Shown piece by piece: positions 15,122-23,379 of a stretch of DNA of 64,000 nt; position 1 is the stretch's first letter, and every line of letters begins with the position of its first letter. This stretch comes from Robertkochia aurantiaca. GTDB taxonomy: Bacteria > Bacteroidota > Bacteroidia > Flavobacteriales > Flavobacteriaceae. Under the pieces are notes generated by a model that was not told the origin of the DNA, made no database searches, and saw only the letters and a list, made by a program, of their open reading frames with translations. The stretch is taken from assembly GCF_020166495.1 (NCBI RefSeq), contig NZ_JAINZS010000006.1, positions 310,001-374,000 of the forward strand, in the 5' to 3' direction. The translations under genes and the position numbers were made by a program.

Positions 15122-16534
15122 ATGCAGTACGCGGTAGTTGATGTGGAAACCACAGGTATGGGAGTGGCTGGTAACCGGGTAACCGAGATCGCGATCGTGG
15201 TTACCGACGGGCAGAGTTCACTGCACGAATATCATACCCTGGTGAATCCGCAGACCCCTATTTCACCTTATGTTAGTGCCCTTACCGGGATCGATGATTC
15301 CATGGTTCAAAATGCTCCGACTTTCGGTGAGATTGCGGGTGAAATCAGCCAAATACTTAAAGGAAAGGTGTTTGTGGCACATAATGTGAGCTTTGATTAT
15401 AATGTGCTGCGGAAGGAGTTCGCTCAGACCAAATTTGACTTTAATCTGCCTAAAATCTGTACCGTTCGCCTTTCCAGGGCCCTTATTCCCGGCTTGCGTT
15501 CCTATTCCCTTGGAAAACTTTGTTCTGCACTTCAGATACCCCTGCATGACCGGCACCGGGCGCTGGGTGACACTCTGGCTACCGTGAAGCTTTTCCAGCT
15601 GCTGGTCAGCAGAGATACTAACGGACTTATTCCCGAGCAACTGAACCGCAGTAAGGGGTATCAGAGTCTTCCATCCCTGCTTTCAAAGGAAACCGTTGAC
15701 GGGTTGCCTCAAACTCCCGGCATTTATTATTTCAAAGATGCAAGTCACCAGATCATCTACGTGGGTAAAGCTAAAAATATCAGGAAGCGGGTGATCGGTC
15801 ATTTTTATGATAAAAAACCCAGTGAACAGGCAATGTGCCGGGAGACCGCACATATTGATTTCGAAGTGTCAGGTTCTGAACTTCTCGCCTTACTTATGGA
15901 ATCGGTGGCCATCAAGAAGCATTATCCGAAGTTTAACCGGGCACAGAAACGAAGAAATAAAGGATTTGGCATCTTTTCATACACCAACAGGCAGGGAATT
16001 CTTCAGGTAGCTTTTAATGATCTGAAGATGGTCAAAGATCCTTTGCGGGTATTTTACAATCAGCAGGAGTGCCTGGCCTTCCTCGAAGCGATATGCGAGG
16101 AATTTGAACTTTGCCCGCGTTTTACCCAGCTCCAGACCGGACAGGCAGGCAGATGCCGGCATTACAGGATTAAAAATTGCCAGGGGGTTTGCTGCGGAGA
16201 AGAGACCTTCGAGACATACAATGGCAGGGTATTGCGAGCCCTTGAGCAAATTACAGAGAACAGCAGCAGTTTTGTGATCTGTGAAAAAGGCAGATCTCCC
16301 GGAGAGACAGCTTTCGTTTTCGTTGAAAACGGTCACTATGCCGGTTATGGTTTTGTAGATCAGGAACAGCCTATAGAACGCCTTGAAGATTTCAGAAATT
16401 TTATGACCCCGCAGCCTTCCGACAGAGATAACAAACGCATCATTCATCAATATCTGAATTCGGCAAAAAAGATCCGGATGATCGGTCCTGAGGGAGTCAT
16501 GGAGAGCGATCAAATTACCTCCGCTATTATTTAG
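15122..16534 (+). CDS. DnaQ-like exonuclease fused to a GIY-YIG (UvrC/Cho-type) nuclease
   Basis: A 470-residue fusion. I start at ATG 15122 (MQYAVVDVETTG) as in relatives; a GTG at 15107 would add five residues. The DEDDh exonuclease covers 1-160: D7/E9 (VDVETTG), D92 (HNVSFDYNVL), H145/D150 (RHRALGDT). The GIY-YIG domain begins at about 198 (GIYYFKDASHQIIYVGKAKNIRKRVIGHF) and is followed by a C-terminal part with five or more Cys (FELCPRF, GRCRHYRIKNCQGVCCGEE), perhaps a metal site. Such epsilon/UvrC-like fusions are known in Bacteroidota and actinobacteria, and are assumed to take part in DNA repair. Position after dinB fits that. Confidence 0.92.
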   Translation: MQYAVVDVETTGMGVAGNRVTEIAIVVTDGQSSLHEYHTLVNPQTPISPYVSALTGIDDSMVQNAPTFGEIAGEISQILKGKVFVAHNVSFDYNVLRKEFAQTKFDFNLPKICTVRLSRALIPGLRSYSLGKLCSALQIPLHDRHRALGDTLATVKLFQLLVSRDTNGLIPEQLNRSKGYQSLPSLLSKETVDGLPQTPGIYYFKDASHQIIYVGKAKNIRKRVIGHFYDKKPSEQAMCRETAHIDFEVSGSELLALLMESVAIKKHYPKFNRAQKRRNKGFGIFSYTNRQGILQVAFNDLKMVKDPLRVFYNQQECLAFLEAICEEFELCPRFTQLQTGQAGRCRHYRIKNCQGVCCGEETFETYNGRVLRALEQITENSSSFVICEKGRSPGETAFVFVENGHYAGYGFVDQEQPIERLEDFRNFMTPQPSDRDNKRIIHQYLNSAKKIRMIGPEGVMESDQITSAII

Positions 16535-16553
16535 CTTTCTGCGCACTTCTGCT

Positions 16554-16561
16554 TAGTTTTG
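16554..16561 (+). promoter_or_regulatory. -7 promoter box before the MFS gene
   Basis: TAGTTTTG matches TAnnTTTG and lies 13 bases before the TTG start at 16575, supporting that start and a very short leader. Confidence 0.4.
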
Positions 16562-16574
16562 CGCAAATCCTGTC

Positions 16575-17825
16575 TTGATTTTGAAAAGTTTATTCAGTTT
16601 TTTACAACAAAACAGGGCTCCGGTCTCTTTTGCCTGGAGCCTGACCTTCCTTTCCAGTTTCGGACAAACCTTTTTACTTTCCTTATATGTTCCGGAGTTG
16701 CTCAAAGCCTTTGAACTTTCTAAAGCAGGTTTCGGAAGCGTCTATGCGGTCTGTACCGTGATCGCTTCGGTGGTGATGCTCACCGTAGGTCATACCATTG
16801 ATCATAAACCTGTGAAAAAGGTAACAGCATTTGCGCTTCTGGCCCTGGCCATTTCCTGTTTTCTTCTGGGTTTCTCAGAGTATCACATCGCTTTGCTGTT
16901 CGTGGCTGTAACCGGGTTACGTCTTAACGGACAAGGAATGCTGACACATATCGGGTTTACCCTGATGTCGAGATATTTCAACAAAGACCGCGGGAAGGCA
17001 TTGAGTCTGACCTCCCTCGGATTTTCTGTTGGGGAAGCAGTATTTCCGCTTATCATCTCGCTGCTGATACTCCGCTTTGATTATAGGGTGGCGGCTTTCG
17101 CAAGTGGCGTTTTATTATTGGTTTATATGATCGCCCTGCGCTTTATGGATCTCAGAGGTTTTGACCGGCAACGGGCCGTTACCGGTAAACAGAACTGGAG
17201 CAAACTGGCAGCCACCTTTGGTGAACTGATCAGGGACAAACGGTTTTTCATCATTGTTTCGCCCAGCTTTGCGCTGGGATTCGTCTCTACAGCGATCTTC
17301 TTTTATCAATATGTTTTCGTTGAAGATAAAGGATGGTCAGTCGCCCTGTATGCCACTTTTTTTACGGTATATGCGGTCACCCGATTTATGTTGTCTGTTC
17401 TGGGCGGTGTATGGGTCGACCGGTTCGGTGCCCGAAAATTGTTCTCTTTTTATCTCTTTCCGATGAGTCTGGGGTTACTGGCCTTTGCCTTTATCAATCA
17501 TATCGTCGGAGCCCTGGTTTTCCTGATCATGGCAGGTGTTACCATGGGGATAGCGGGTACGGTAAAGACCGCCGTTATCGCAGAGGTGTACGGTACGGCC
17601 AAAATGGGAACCATCAGGAGTCTTTTTACCATGTTTATGGTGCTGAGCACCGCCCTTGGGCCTCTGTTGGTGGGGGGTATGCTGGATAAGGGAATAAGCT
17701 TTCCCTATGTGATACTGAGCCTTATGGTTTTGATGATCCTGGCGCAGTTCAATGCGATGAGAATCAGAAAGGTGCCCCTGTTCAGGGAGAGTTATGAGGT
17801 CAGCCGGGTGGAAAAAAACGTTTAA
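16575..17825 (+). CDS. major facilitator superfamily transporter
   Basis: A 416-residue protein with about 12 hydrophobic segments, each preceded by short basic loops. The start is a TTG at 16575; the next in-frame Met lies after two helices, and a -7 box stands just upstream. Family features include VGHTIDHKPVKK between helices 2 and 3 (the MFS loop motif), SRYFNKDRGKALSLTSLGFSVGEA, and GGVWVDRFGARKLFSF between helices 8 and 9. Substrate unknown. Single gene, 65 bases before a tRNA. Confidence 0.9.
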   Translation: MILKSLFSFLQQNRAPVSFAWSLTFLSSFGQTFLLSLYVPELLKAFELSKAGFGSVYAVCTVIASVVMLTVGHTIDHKPVKKVTAFALLALAISCFLLGFSEYHIALLFVAVTGLRLNGQGMLTHIGFTLMSRYFNKDRGKALSLTSLGFSVGEAVFPLIISLLILRFDYRVAAFASGVLLLVYMIALRFMDLRGFDRQRAVTGKQNWSKLAATFGELIRDKRFFIIVSPSFALGFVSTAIFFYQYVFVEDKGWSVALYATFFTVYAVTRFMLSVLGGVWVDRFGARKLFSFYLFPMSLGLLAFAFINHIVGALVFLIMAGVTMGIAGTVKTAVIAEVYGTAKMGTIRSLFTMFMVLSTALGPLLVGGMLDKGISFPYVILSLMVLMILAQFNAMRIRKVPLFRESYEVSRVEKNV

Positions 17826-17852
17826 AAAAAGTACAAACTTTTAAAAAGCCTT

Positions 17853-17860
17853 TATTTTTG
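17853..17860 (+). promoter_or_regulatory. -7 promoter box before the tRNA
   Basis: TATTTTTG fits TAnnTTTG, 32 bases before the tRNA 5' end. Confidence 0.45.
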
Positions 17861-17891
17861 CAGGAGGTTGTTTAAAACAAATCGGGTTATT

Positions 17892-17963
17892 GGCCCCGTA
17901 GTTCAAGGGATAGAATAGAAGTTTCCTAAACTTTAGATCCAGGTTCGAGTCCTGGCGGGGCTA
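17892..17963 (+). tRNA. tRNA-Arg, anticodon CCU
   Basis: A complete cloverleaf of 72 bases. Acceptor GGCCCCG (17892-17898) pairs with CGGGGCT (17956-17962), with a G-U first pair; D-arm GTTC/GAAT; anticodon stem GAAGT/ACTTT with loop TTCCTAA, anticodon CCT at 17925-17927; T-arm CCAGG-TTCGAGT-CCTGG; discriminator A17963. CCA is not encoded. It reads AGG codons. Confidence 0.95.
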
Positions 17964-17974
17964 CATCAAGCAGA

Positions 17975-18004
17975 AAACCCATCGCGAAGGCGATGGGTTT
18001 TTTT
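17975..18004 (+). terminator. terminator after the tRNA
   Basis: AAACCCATCGC / GCGATGGGTTT with loop GAAG and a T-run. A near-perfect intrinsic terminator 12 bases past the tRNA. Confidence 0.9.
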
Positions 18005-18080
18005 ATTCCCCGGGAACGTCAAGTGCTTGCACTTGTAAGTGAAAGGGGAATAAAAAATACAGCCTGCAAAGCAGGGTGAG

Positions 18081-18257
18081 GGTTTTGTATTTGCAGGAGT
18101 GGGCCCATACAGGTCCACGCAGTACTCCTGGCGATTTATGGTCACCATGCAAGCATGCTTGCAAATGGTGGAAGGGCATTAAAAAAACAGCAGGCGAAAG
18201 CCTGGGTTTTGTATTTGCAGCAGTGGGTCCATTCAGGTCCACGCAGTATTCCTGGCG
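18081..18257 (+). repeat. two imperfect 53-bp direct repeats behind the tRNA
   Basis: Copies at 18081-18133 and 18205-18257 agree at 49 of 53 bases and are offset by 124. Each is preceded by a short hairpin whose stem differs but still pairs (CCTGC/GCAGG before copy 1, CAGGC/GCCTG before copy 2), and both end TCCTGGCG, which also occurs at the 3' end of the tRNA. The translated pattern vaguely recalls the N-terminus of small GIY-YIG genes that follow tRNAs in flavobacteria, so they may be decayed copies. No intact reading frame is credible here. Confidence 0.6.
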
Positions 18258-18374
18258 TGTAAAAGTCACAGGTTTAGCCGTAATTGCTAAACCGTTACCG
18301 ATTATTCAAATTTCCCTTCTTTTTATTCCTTTAGCTGAGCCGTAATTAATGGTATGTACTCTGCATACATTGAT

Positions 18375-18382
18375 TACATTTG
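18375..18382 (+). promoter_or_regulatory. -7 promoter box before the lipoprotein gene
   Basis: TACATTTG fits TAnnTTTG. It lies downstream of the longest possible start (18349) and 26 bases before ATG 18409, so it argues for the shorter protein. Confidence 0.4.
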
Positions 18383-18408
18383 CAATTATAATTACCAATG
18401 CTTCAAAC

Positions 18409-18975
18409 ATGTCACTGATATCTCGTTCCGATAAAAAGGTTTTCAGATTAATGTCTTTACTGTCATTAGGACTTCTGCTGTCATTCATTGTGTTTTCCTG
18501 CGGAAGGGAAGAGAAGACCGAGGAAAATGCCGAGGATCAGGAGCAGGAAGTTCGCACCTATGCTGAACTCCCCGAGATCAGACCATTAGAAGGCATCGAT
18601 GAAAGTCAGATAGATTCATGGATCAATTTCAGGGAACTTGAGGCTGAAATGCGAACCTTCAGAAATAAGAATTCGGGAGACCTTACCTATACGGTCGATC
18701 AGCTTATTCAGATCGAGAATAAGATACATGCCGATACCATACCCGATAAATTCAATACCCGCGGTATTAAAAGCCGACTCAACCTGATGAAGACCTTTCT
18801 CTATCAGCTTAAGTTCAGACTGCAGGATAACGATGACGTAAGTGAGGTCAATGCTTCCAGAACCAAGGTGATGGAAGCCTATAATGCCCTGCGATTCCAG
18901 ATCAGCGAAGTGCTGCGTGAAAAGATCTATGAAGACTTTCTTGAAAAGAACCGCGACTCGGTTGCAGGAGGTTAA
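18409..18975 (+). CDS. hypothetical lipoprotein, helical
   Basis: A 188-residue protein from ATG 18409, chosen because it gives a basic n-region (SRSDKKVFRL) before the hydrophobic stretch MSLLSLGLLLSFIVFSC and because a -7 box sits just upstream. The lipobox is IVFSC. The mature part begins with a highly acidic linker (GREEKTEENAEDQEQEV) and continues as a mostly helical domain (IDSWINFRELEAEMRTF, QLIQIENKIHADTIP, RLNLMKTFLYQLKFRL). No family recognised. Single gene before the M13 peptidase, gap 153 bases. Confidence 0.7.
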   Translation: MSLISRSDKKVFRLMSLLSLGLLLSFIVFSCGREEKTEENAEDQEQEVRTYAELPEIRPLEGIDESQIDSWINFRELEAEMRTFRNKNSGDLTYTVDQLIQIENKIHADTIPDKFNTRGIKSRLNLMKTFLYQLKFRLQDNDDVSEVNASRTKVMEAYNALRFQISEVLREKIYEDFLEKNRDSVAGG

Positions 18976-19128
18976 AAATCAGTGTTTTTCCTGTCTTTGA
19001 AAGCGACGTGATTTCGTACATTTTTCTGCTATTCTTAAAAAAAACCTAAATGCGTTCGGGTCGGTATTTCCTGACGACTATATGTCTTATATTGCATGAG
19101 TTAATCTCAAACCTAAATAACGAATACA

Positions 19129-21201
19129 ATGAATGTTAATTTGAAAAAGTCGGCTTATGTCGGACTCCTTTCACTTGCCGTTGTGTCATGTAAGACCGAA
19201 AGTGAAAAAGATCTGGCTCAGACCGAGGAAATTCCGGGGATCAATCTGGAATATATGGATACCACGGTTCGGGCACAAGACGACTTCTTCCGTTTCGTCA
19301 ATGGGGTGTGGCTGGATAGTACCGAAATACCTTCTGACAGAACCATATGGGGAAGTTTTAATGAATTGCGCAAGCGAACCGATGAAGATGCCCTGAGCAT
19401 ACTTAAGGGCGCCATGGATGACCCACAGCTGGACCCTGCCTCTGACCAGGCCAAAGCCGTACGTCTGTTCGAAAGTATCATGAATACCGATGCCAGAGAC
19501 AGTATCGGAATGGCGCCAATCATGCCTTACCTGGAAAAAGTTGAGCAGATCAGCAATGTTGAAGAACTGCAGCAGTTCCTGGTTGAAATGGGCCCAAAAG
19601 GCCTTGGAAATTTCTTCGGGATCGGTGTTAGTGCTGATAAGAAAGACAGCAATATCAATGCAGCCTATCTTGGGGTAGCAGGTCTGGGTCTTCCTGATCG
19701 TGATTATTACCTTGAAGAGGATGAGCGCTCGGTGGAGATACGCGAGAAATACGTTGATCATGTGAGCCGTATGCTTCAAATGGTCGGTGTTACCGCAGAG
19801 GAAGCCGATGCTCAGGCAAAAAACATACTGGCTTTTGAAACCAGACTGGCTGAGGCTATGCTGGATAAAGTAGAACGCAGAGACCCGAAAACCACCTACA
19901 ACCCGATGGCTGTAAGTGAACTGCAGAATATGACACCGGCTATTCAGTGGTCATCTTATTTTAACGAAATGGGTGCGACTGATCTCGATACCATTATCGT
20001 GTCCCAGCCAAAGTATATGAAAACCCTCCAGGAAGTACTGGCCGAAGGGAAAGTGGAAGACTGGAAAGACTTTCTGCGCTGGTCGGTAATCAATGATGCT
20101 GCCAGTAATCTTACCACTGAGATGGATCGTGCCAACTGGGAGTTCTACAGCAAAGAGCTGAGAGGTGCCAAAGAGCAACTTCCTCTGGAAGAAAGAGCAC
20201 TGAGCTCAATCAACTGGACTGTAGGTGAGGCTCTTGGTAAGTTGTATGTAGATAAGAAATTCCCGCCTGAAGCGAAGGCTAAGGCTCAGGAAATGATCGC
20301 CAACATCATCAAGGCTTATGAGAACCGCATCAATAAACTCGAGTGGATGGATGAGGATACCAAAAAGAAAGCCATTGAAAAGCTGAATAAGACCACTATC
20401 AAGGTAGGATATCCTGATAACTGGAAAGACTACTCAGAGCTTGAGATCGTATCTGTAGACGAGGGAGGTTCTTACTTTGAGAACACCCTGAATATCGCTC
20501 AGTATAACTACCGCGATAATATGGAAGACCTTGGGCAGCCGGTTGATAAATCTGAATGGTTCATGGCGCCGCAGGTAGTAAACGCATACTATAACCCTTC
20601 ATACAATGAGATTGTATTTCCCGCAGCGATCCTGCAGCCGCCTTTCTATAACTTCACCGCTGATGCAGCAGTGAATTACGGAGGTATCGGTGCGGTGATC
20701 GGACATGAGATCTCTCATGGATTCGATGATAGCGGTGCTGATTACGATGCCGAAGGGAACCTGGTGAATTGGTGGACCGATGAAGACCTGGAAGAGTTTA
20801 ACAGGTTGGGAGACTCACTGGCTTCTCAGTACGACCAACTGGAAGTACTGCCCGGAGTTAGTGTAAATGGGAAATTTACTTTGGGTGAGAATATCGGAGA
20901 CCTCGGTGGTGTAAGCGCTGCCTATGACGGACTCCAGATCCACCTTACAGAACACGGAGACCCCGGTCTGATAGATGGATTTACACCTGAACAACGCTTC
21001 TTTATGTCCTGGGCCACCGTCTGGAGAACCAAGGCCAGAGACGAAGCCCTGAGAAACCAGGTGAAAACAGATCCGCATAGCCCGGGAATGTTCCGCGCGG
21101 TTCAGCCTTTGAAGAACGTTGATGCCTTCTATACAGCTTTCGATATCAAAGAAGGCGATGCCATGTTTCTTGAGCCTGATAAGCGGGTGAAGATCTGGTA
21201 A
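19129..21201 (+). CDS. M13-family (neprilysin/PepO-like) metallopeptidase, lipoprotein
   Basis: A 690-residue zinc peptidase. The signal ends LAVVSC (lipobox), so it is membrane-anchored outside the cytoplasm. The N-terminal half has DDFFRFVNGVWLDSTEIPSDR, typical of M13. The catalytic motif is HEISH at 526-530 (VIGHEISHGFDD), the third zinc ligand Glu is E587 in ENIGDLGG with D591, NAYYNP and the C-terminal VKIW (family CxxW end without Cys). It degrades oligopeptides. Full length, in-frame, and followed by a strong terminator. Confidence 0.95.
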   Translation: MNVNLKKSAYVGLLSLAVVSCKTESEKDLAQTEEIPGINLEYMDTTVRAQDDFFRFVNGVWLDSTEIPSDRTIWGSFNELRKRTDEDALSILKGAMDDPQLDPASDQAKAVRLFESIMNTDARDSIGMAPIMPYLEKVEQISNVEELQQFLVEMGPKGLGNFFGIGVSADKKDSNINAAYLGVAGLGLPDRDYYLEEDERSVEIREKYVDHVSRMLQMVGVTAEEADAQAKNILAFETRLAEAMLDKVERRDPKTTYNPMAVSELQNMTPAIQWSSYFNEMGATDLDTIIVSQPKYMKTLQEVLAEGKVEDWKDFLRWSVINDAASNLTTEMDRANWEFYSKELRGAKEQLPLEERALSSINWTVGEALGKLYVDKKFPPEAKAKAQEMIANIIKAYENRINKLEWMDEDTKKKAIEKLNKTTIKVGYPDNWKDYSELEIVSVDEGGSYFENTLNIAQYNYRDNMEDLGQPVDKSEWFMAPQVVNAYYNPSYNEIVFPAAILQPPFYNFTADAAVNYGGIGAVIGHEISHGFDDSGADYDAEGNLVNWWTDEDLEEFNRLGDSLASQYDQLEVLPGVSVNGKFTLGENIGDLGGVSAAYDGLQIHLTEHGDPGLIDGFTPEQRFFMSWATVWRTKARDEALRNQVKTDPHSPGMFRAVQPLKNVDAFYTAFDIKEGDAMFLEPDKRVKIW

Positions 21202-21221
21202 TTTATATTTCATATCACAAC

Positions 21222-21250
21222 AAGGCCTCCAATTGGGAGGCCTTTTTTTT
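21222..21250 (+). terminator. terminator after the M13 peptidase gene
   Basis: AAGGCCTCC / GGAGGCCTT with loop AATTG and a following T-run. Confidence 0.9.
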
Positions 21251-21280
21251 TGTAATGAAGTTATGAGGTGATGGGGTGGC

Positions 21281-21344
21281 AGGTAAATAGGTAAGTAGGT
21301 AAGTAGGTAAGTGGGTAAGTGGGTAAGTGGGTAAGTGGGTAAGG
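21281..21344. repeat. octamer minisatellite, eight units
   Basis: Eight head-to-tail 8-base units with consensus (A/G)GGTAAGT: the first four begin AGG, the last four begin GGG, and the first and last units each differ by one base at the end. It sits between a terminator and a decayed-looking gap. There is no frame or gene across it. Confidence 0.9.
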
Positions 21345-21547
21345 TTTAATGGCGAGAGACGTCTTTGCGAGTCCCGATATTTCGGAACGAAGCCATCTTT
21401 TAAAGTTTAGTGCTACTGCCCCCTGTCGTTATTATAATCAGCTATCTGAAAGGAAAATAGGGAAATAGGAAAGTGGGAATAAGTAGTAGCTAAAGACATT
21501 TCTCAGGATTCCCTCAGACCTGGAGTAGAATCTAATTACTATGAAAT
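21345..21547. repeat. gap with a REP-like palindromic element
   Basis: The stretch around 21360-21400 reads CTTTGCGAGTCCCGATATTT followed by CGGAACGAAGCCATC, with partial self-complementarity (CCGA/TCGG). It resembles the dispersed GCGAG...CGAAGC palindromes often seen between genes in flavobacteria. Only one copy is visible here, so its repeated nature is inferred. The rest (to 21547) has short A/G-rich stretches and no gene. Confidence 0.4.
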
Positions 21548-21575
21548 AAAAAAGCAGCCCACCGGGCTGCTTTTT
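21548..21575. terminator. bidirectional terminator
   Basis: GCAGCCC / GGGCTGC with loop ACC, flanked by an A-run on the left and T-run on the right, so it could work on either strand. It is placed to end transcription of the minus-strand gene at 21714, though 140 bases away. Confidence 0.75.
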
Positions 21576-21713
21576 AAATATTTTTGGATGTGATCCTTGT
21601 TAATTCATTATTGTATCACAGTATCACGAAGACGCTATTTGACTTTGTAAATTTCTTACTTCGACAGCGCCGATACTATGAGGCAGTTTGACAAAGTTAT
21701 AGTCAGTTCCTCA

Positions 21714-22430
21714 CTACTTCCCTCCGTCTTCCCCGGTGGCAGGTTGCTGGGCAGCTTCCTTTTGCTTGAGAAGAAGTTCTTTGATCCTTTTTGCGAGAGC
21801 AAAATTAGGAGCCATCACTATCGCCTCATCGATGAGAGAGATGGCCTGGTCAAAGTTAGTTTTATCCTGGTTGTATTTTAGCAGTCCTTCCTGGTATTTA
21901 AAGGCGGCCTTGATAGGTACCTGGTAAGGAGGTTTGGCCTCGTAAAAAGGCAGCATTTCATCATCCTTAGCGTTTTCAAGTCCGTATTTGATATAGGTCT
22001 CAGCTTCTGCGATCTTTCCTATCTGCAGATTGAGGTCGACCAGTTCGTAAGCCTTGAATACGTCGGGTTGTCTGCTGAAAAGAATATCGAATTGCTGTAC
22101 GGCCAGTTGTGGCTGATTCAGTGATTTCAATGCTATAGCCTTTACCTCGACCGCCAGATCTGAGGCATCGGTGTCTTTTTCCGCTCCCAGCACATTAATC
22201 GCCTGGTTATGCATATTGGCATTCAGGTAATAGTAAGCCAGGGTGTCTTTTCTTGCCTGGGTAGGCTCCAACACAAGGAGGTGGGTGAGGCCGTCAATGG
22301 CTCCCCTGATATCTCCCTGTGATTTCATTTGCTGATAAAACGATTCGTAATGATTTTTAATACTCGCGTCAGACTGAGCTGCAGCCGTCAGGGAAACCAT
22401 TCCGGCCAGGGCAAATGCGATTTTTTTCAT
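21714..22430 (-). CDS. exported TPR-like repeat protein
   Basis: A 238-residue protein from ATG 22430 (MKKIAFALAGMVSLTAAAQ, a clear signal peptide); a longer frame to 22517 would place the signal internally. The mature part is helical with repeats of TPR type: ALGDIRGAIDGL-like pairs, LAVEVKAIALKSLNQPQLAVQQFDILFSRQPDVFKAYELVDLNLQIGKIAEAETYIKYGLENA, and FDQAISLIDEAIVMAPNFALAKRIKELLLKQKE. The C-terminus is a short polar tail. It probably serves as a periplasmic scaffold. A Rossmann protein and M28 peptidase lie upstream on the same strand, 106 bases away. Confidence 0.75.
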   Translation of the reverse strand: MKKIAFALAGMVSLTAAAQSDASIKNHYESFYQQMKSQGDIRGAIDGLTHLLVLEPTQARKDTLAYYYLNANMHNQAINVLGAEKDTDASDLAVEVKAIALKSLNQPQLAVQQFDILFSRQPDVFKAYELVDLNLQIGKIAEAETYIKYGLENAKDDEMLPFYEAKPPYQVPIKAAFKYQEGLLKYNQDKTNFDQAISLIDEAIVMAPNFALAKRIKELLLKQKEAAQQPATGEDGGK

Positions 22431-22536
22431 GGTATAAATAATCTGGTTCTTATTCTCATTCTGCCGGGCGAGATCGGTCTGGCCCGGGCTGAGGCCAAAT
22501 CTATTAAATTTATTCAATTAAAGGTTAAAATAAGTC

Positions 22537-23379
22537 TTAAAGCTTTTGGTTCTCAGGCATTATCCAGTCCAGCTTTTCATTTAAAAAACGGTATTGCAGC
22601 GCATCGCATGTATTGGCTGAGGAGATGCGTTTGCCGCCTCTCTGATCATTCTGATCAAATTCGGGGGGTAAGAGCCCGTTCCGGGCAGCTATCTCACCAT
22701 AATAAGACGATTTTTCAGGATGGTAAGGAGACACGCCATGACAGACAGAGACGGACTTTTCTGACTCAATCAGGGAAGTAATCAACCCGATACAATCCTG
22801 ACGATCGATTAGGTTGACCGGAGCATGCGGGGAGGCGAGCCCCTGTTTACCGGAAAGGAATTTAACCGGGTGACGATCCCCTCCAAACAGCCCCCCGAAT
22901 CTCAAAACTGTGCCTCTTATTTGCTGAAGCCCTGTAACCAGTTTTTCAATTTCGGCCAGTTGTCTTCCCGAATCAGAGTCGGGTTCCGGACTGGAAGCTT
23001 CATCAAAAGTCATCTCCCGGTCAGGAAAGACAGAGGTGCTGGAAATGTAAATGAGCTTCCTCAGGCTGGCAGCTTCCTGTAAACTATTCAAAAGAGAGCC
23101 GATCTCAGCGACATGGTCTTTTTGCGGATCACTGCGAAGTCCGGGAGGAACTGCGATAACAAGAAATTCAACATGGTTGAGAAAAGCGTGAATATCCCCG
23201 ACAGGTCCTTTCGGATGAAGCCGTAGCTGAAAAGGTTCTGCACCGGCCGACCGCAAAAGGGGAAGTTTATGTTCGGAGGTAGTGGTGCCTTTCACCCTGT
23301 ACCCCTTCCTGTTAAGATGTTCTGCCAGCGGAAGGCCGAGCCAGCCGCAGCCAAGTATGCCTATGGTTCTTTGACTCAT
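22537..23379 (-). CDS. NAD(P)-binding YeeZ-like Rossmann protein
   Basis: A 280-residue protein with GILGCGWLGLPLAEHLNRKG at residues 7-26 (GxGxxG/A), LVIAVPPGLRSDPQKDHVAEI, LIYISSTSVFPDREMTFDEAS and TVLRFGGLFGGDRHPVKFL. These match the YeeZ/SDR-extended group, in which the YxxxK catalytic motif is usually degenerate, as here. Reaction unknown. Its start codon overlaps the stop of the upstream M28 gene by four bases (ATGA), showing translational coupling. Confidence 0.87.
   Translation of the reverse strand: MSQRTIGILGCGWLGLPLAEHLNRKGYRVKGTTTSEHKLPLLRSAGAEPFQLRLHPKGPVGDIHAFLNHVEFLVIAVPPGLRSDPQKDHVAEIGSLLNSLQEAASLRKLIYISSTSVFPDREMTFDEASSPEPDSDSGRQLAEIEKLVTGLQQIRGTVLRFGGLFGGDRHPVKFLSGKQGLASPHAPVNLIDRQDCIGLITSLIESEKSVSVCHGVSPYHPEKSSYYGEIAARNGLLPPEFDQNDQRGGKRISSANTCDALQYRFLNEKLDWIMPENQKL

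Noticed and set aside
13326-16534. A three-gene SOS operon of dinB, the PAS gene and the exonuclease fusion
   Set aside because: Gaps of about 130 and 50 bases and no recognisable LexA box; linkage may be coincidental, so only proximity is noted.
18003-18269. Minus-strand frames covering the repeats after the tRNA
   Set aside because: The frames simply translate the repeat and have no start context or family match.
17892-18300. tRNA-Arg as an integration site
   Set aside because: Only an 8-base match to the tRNA end recurs, there is no integrase and the flanking genes are ordinary, so no attachment site or island boundary is claimed.
21281-21344. CRISPR-like array
   Set aside because: The units are 8 bases with no spacers and no cas genes are nearby; it is a minisatellite.
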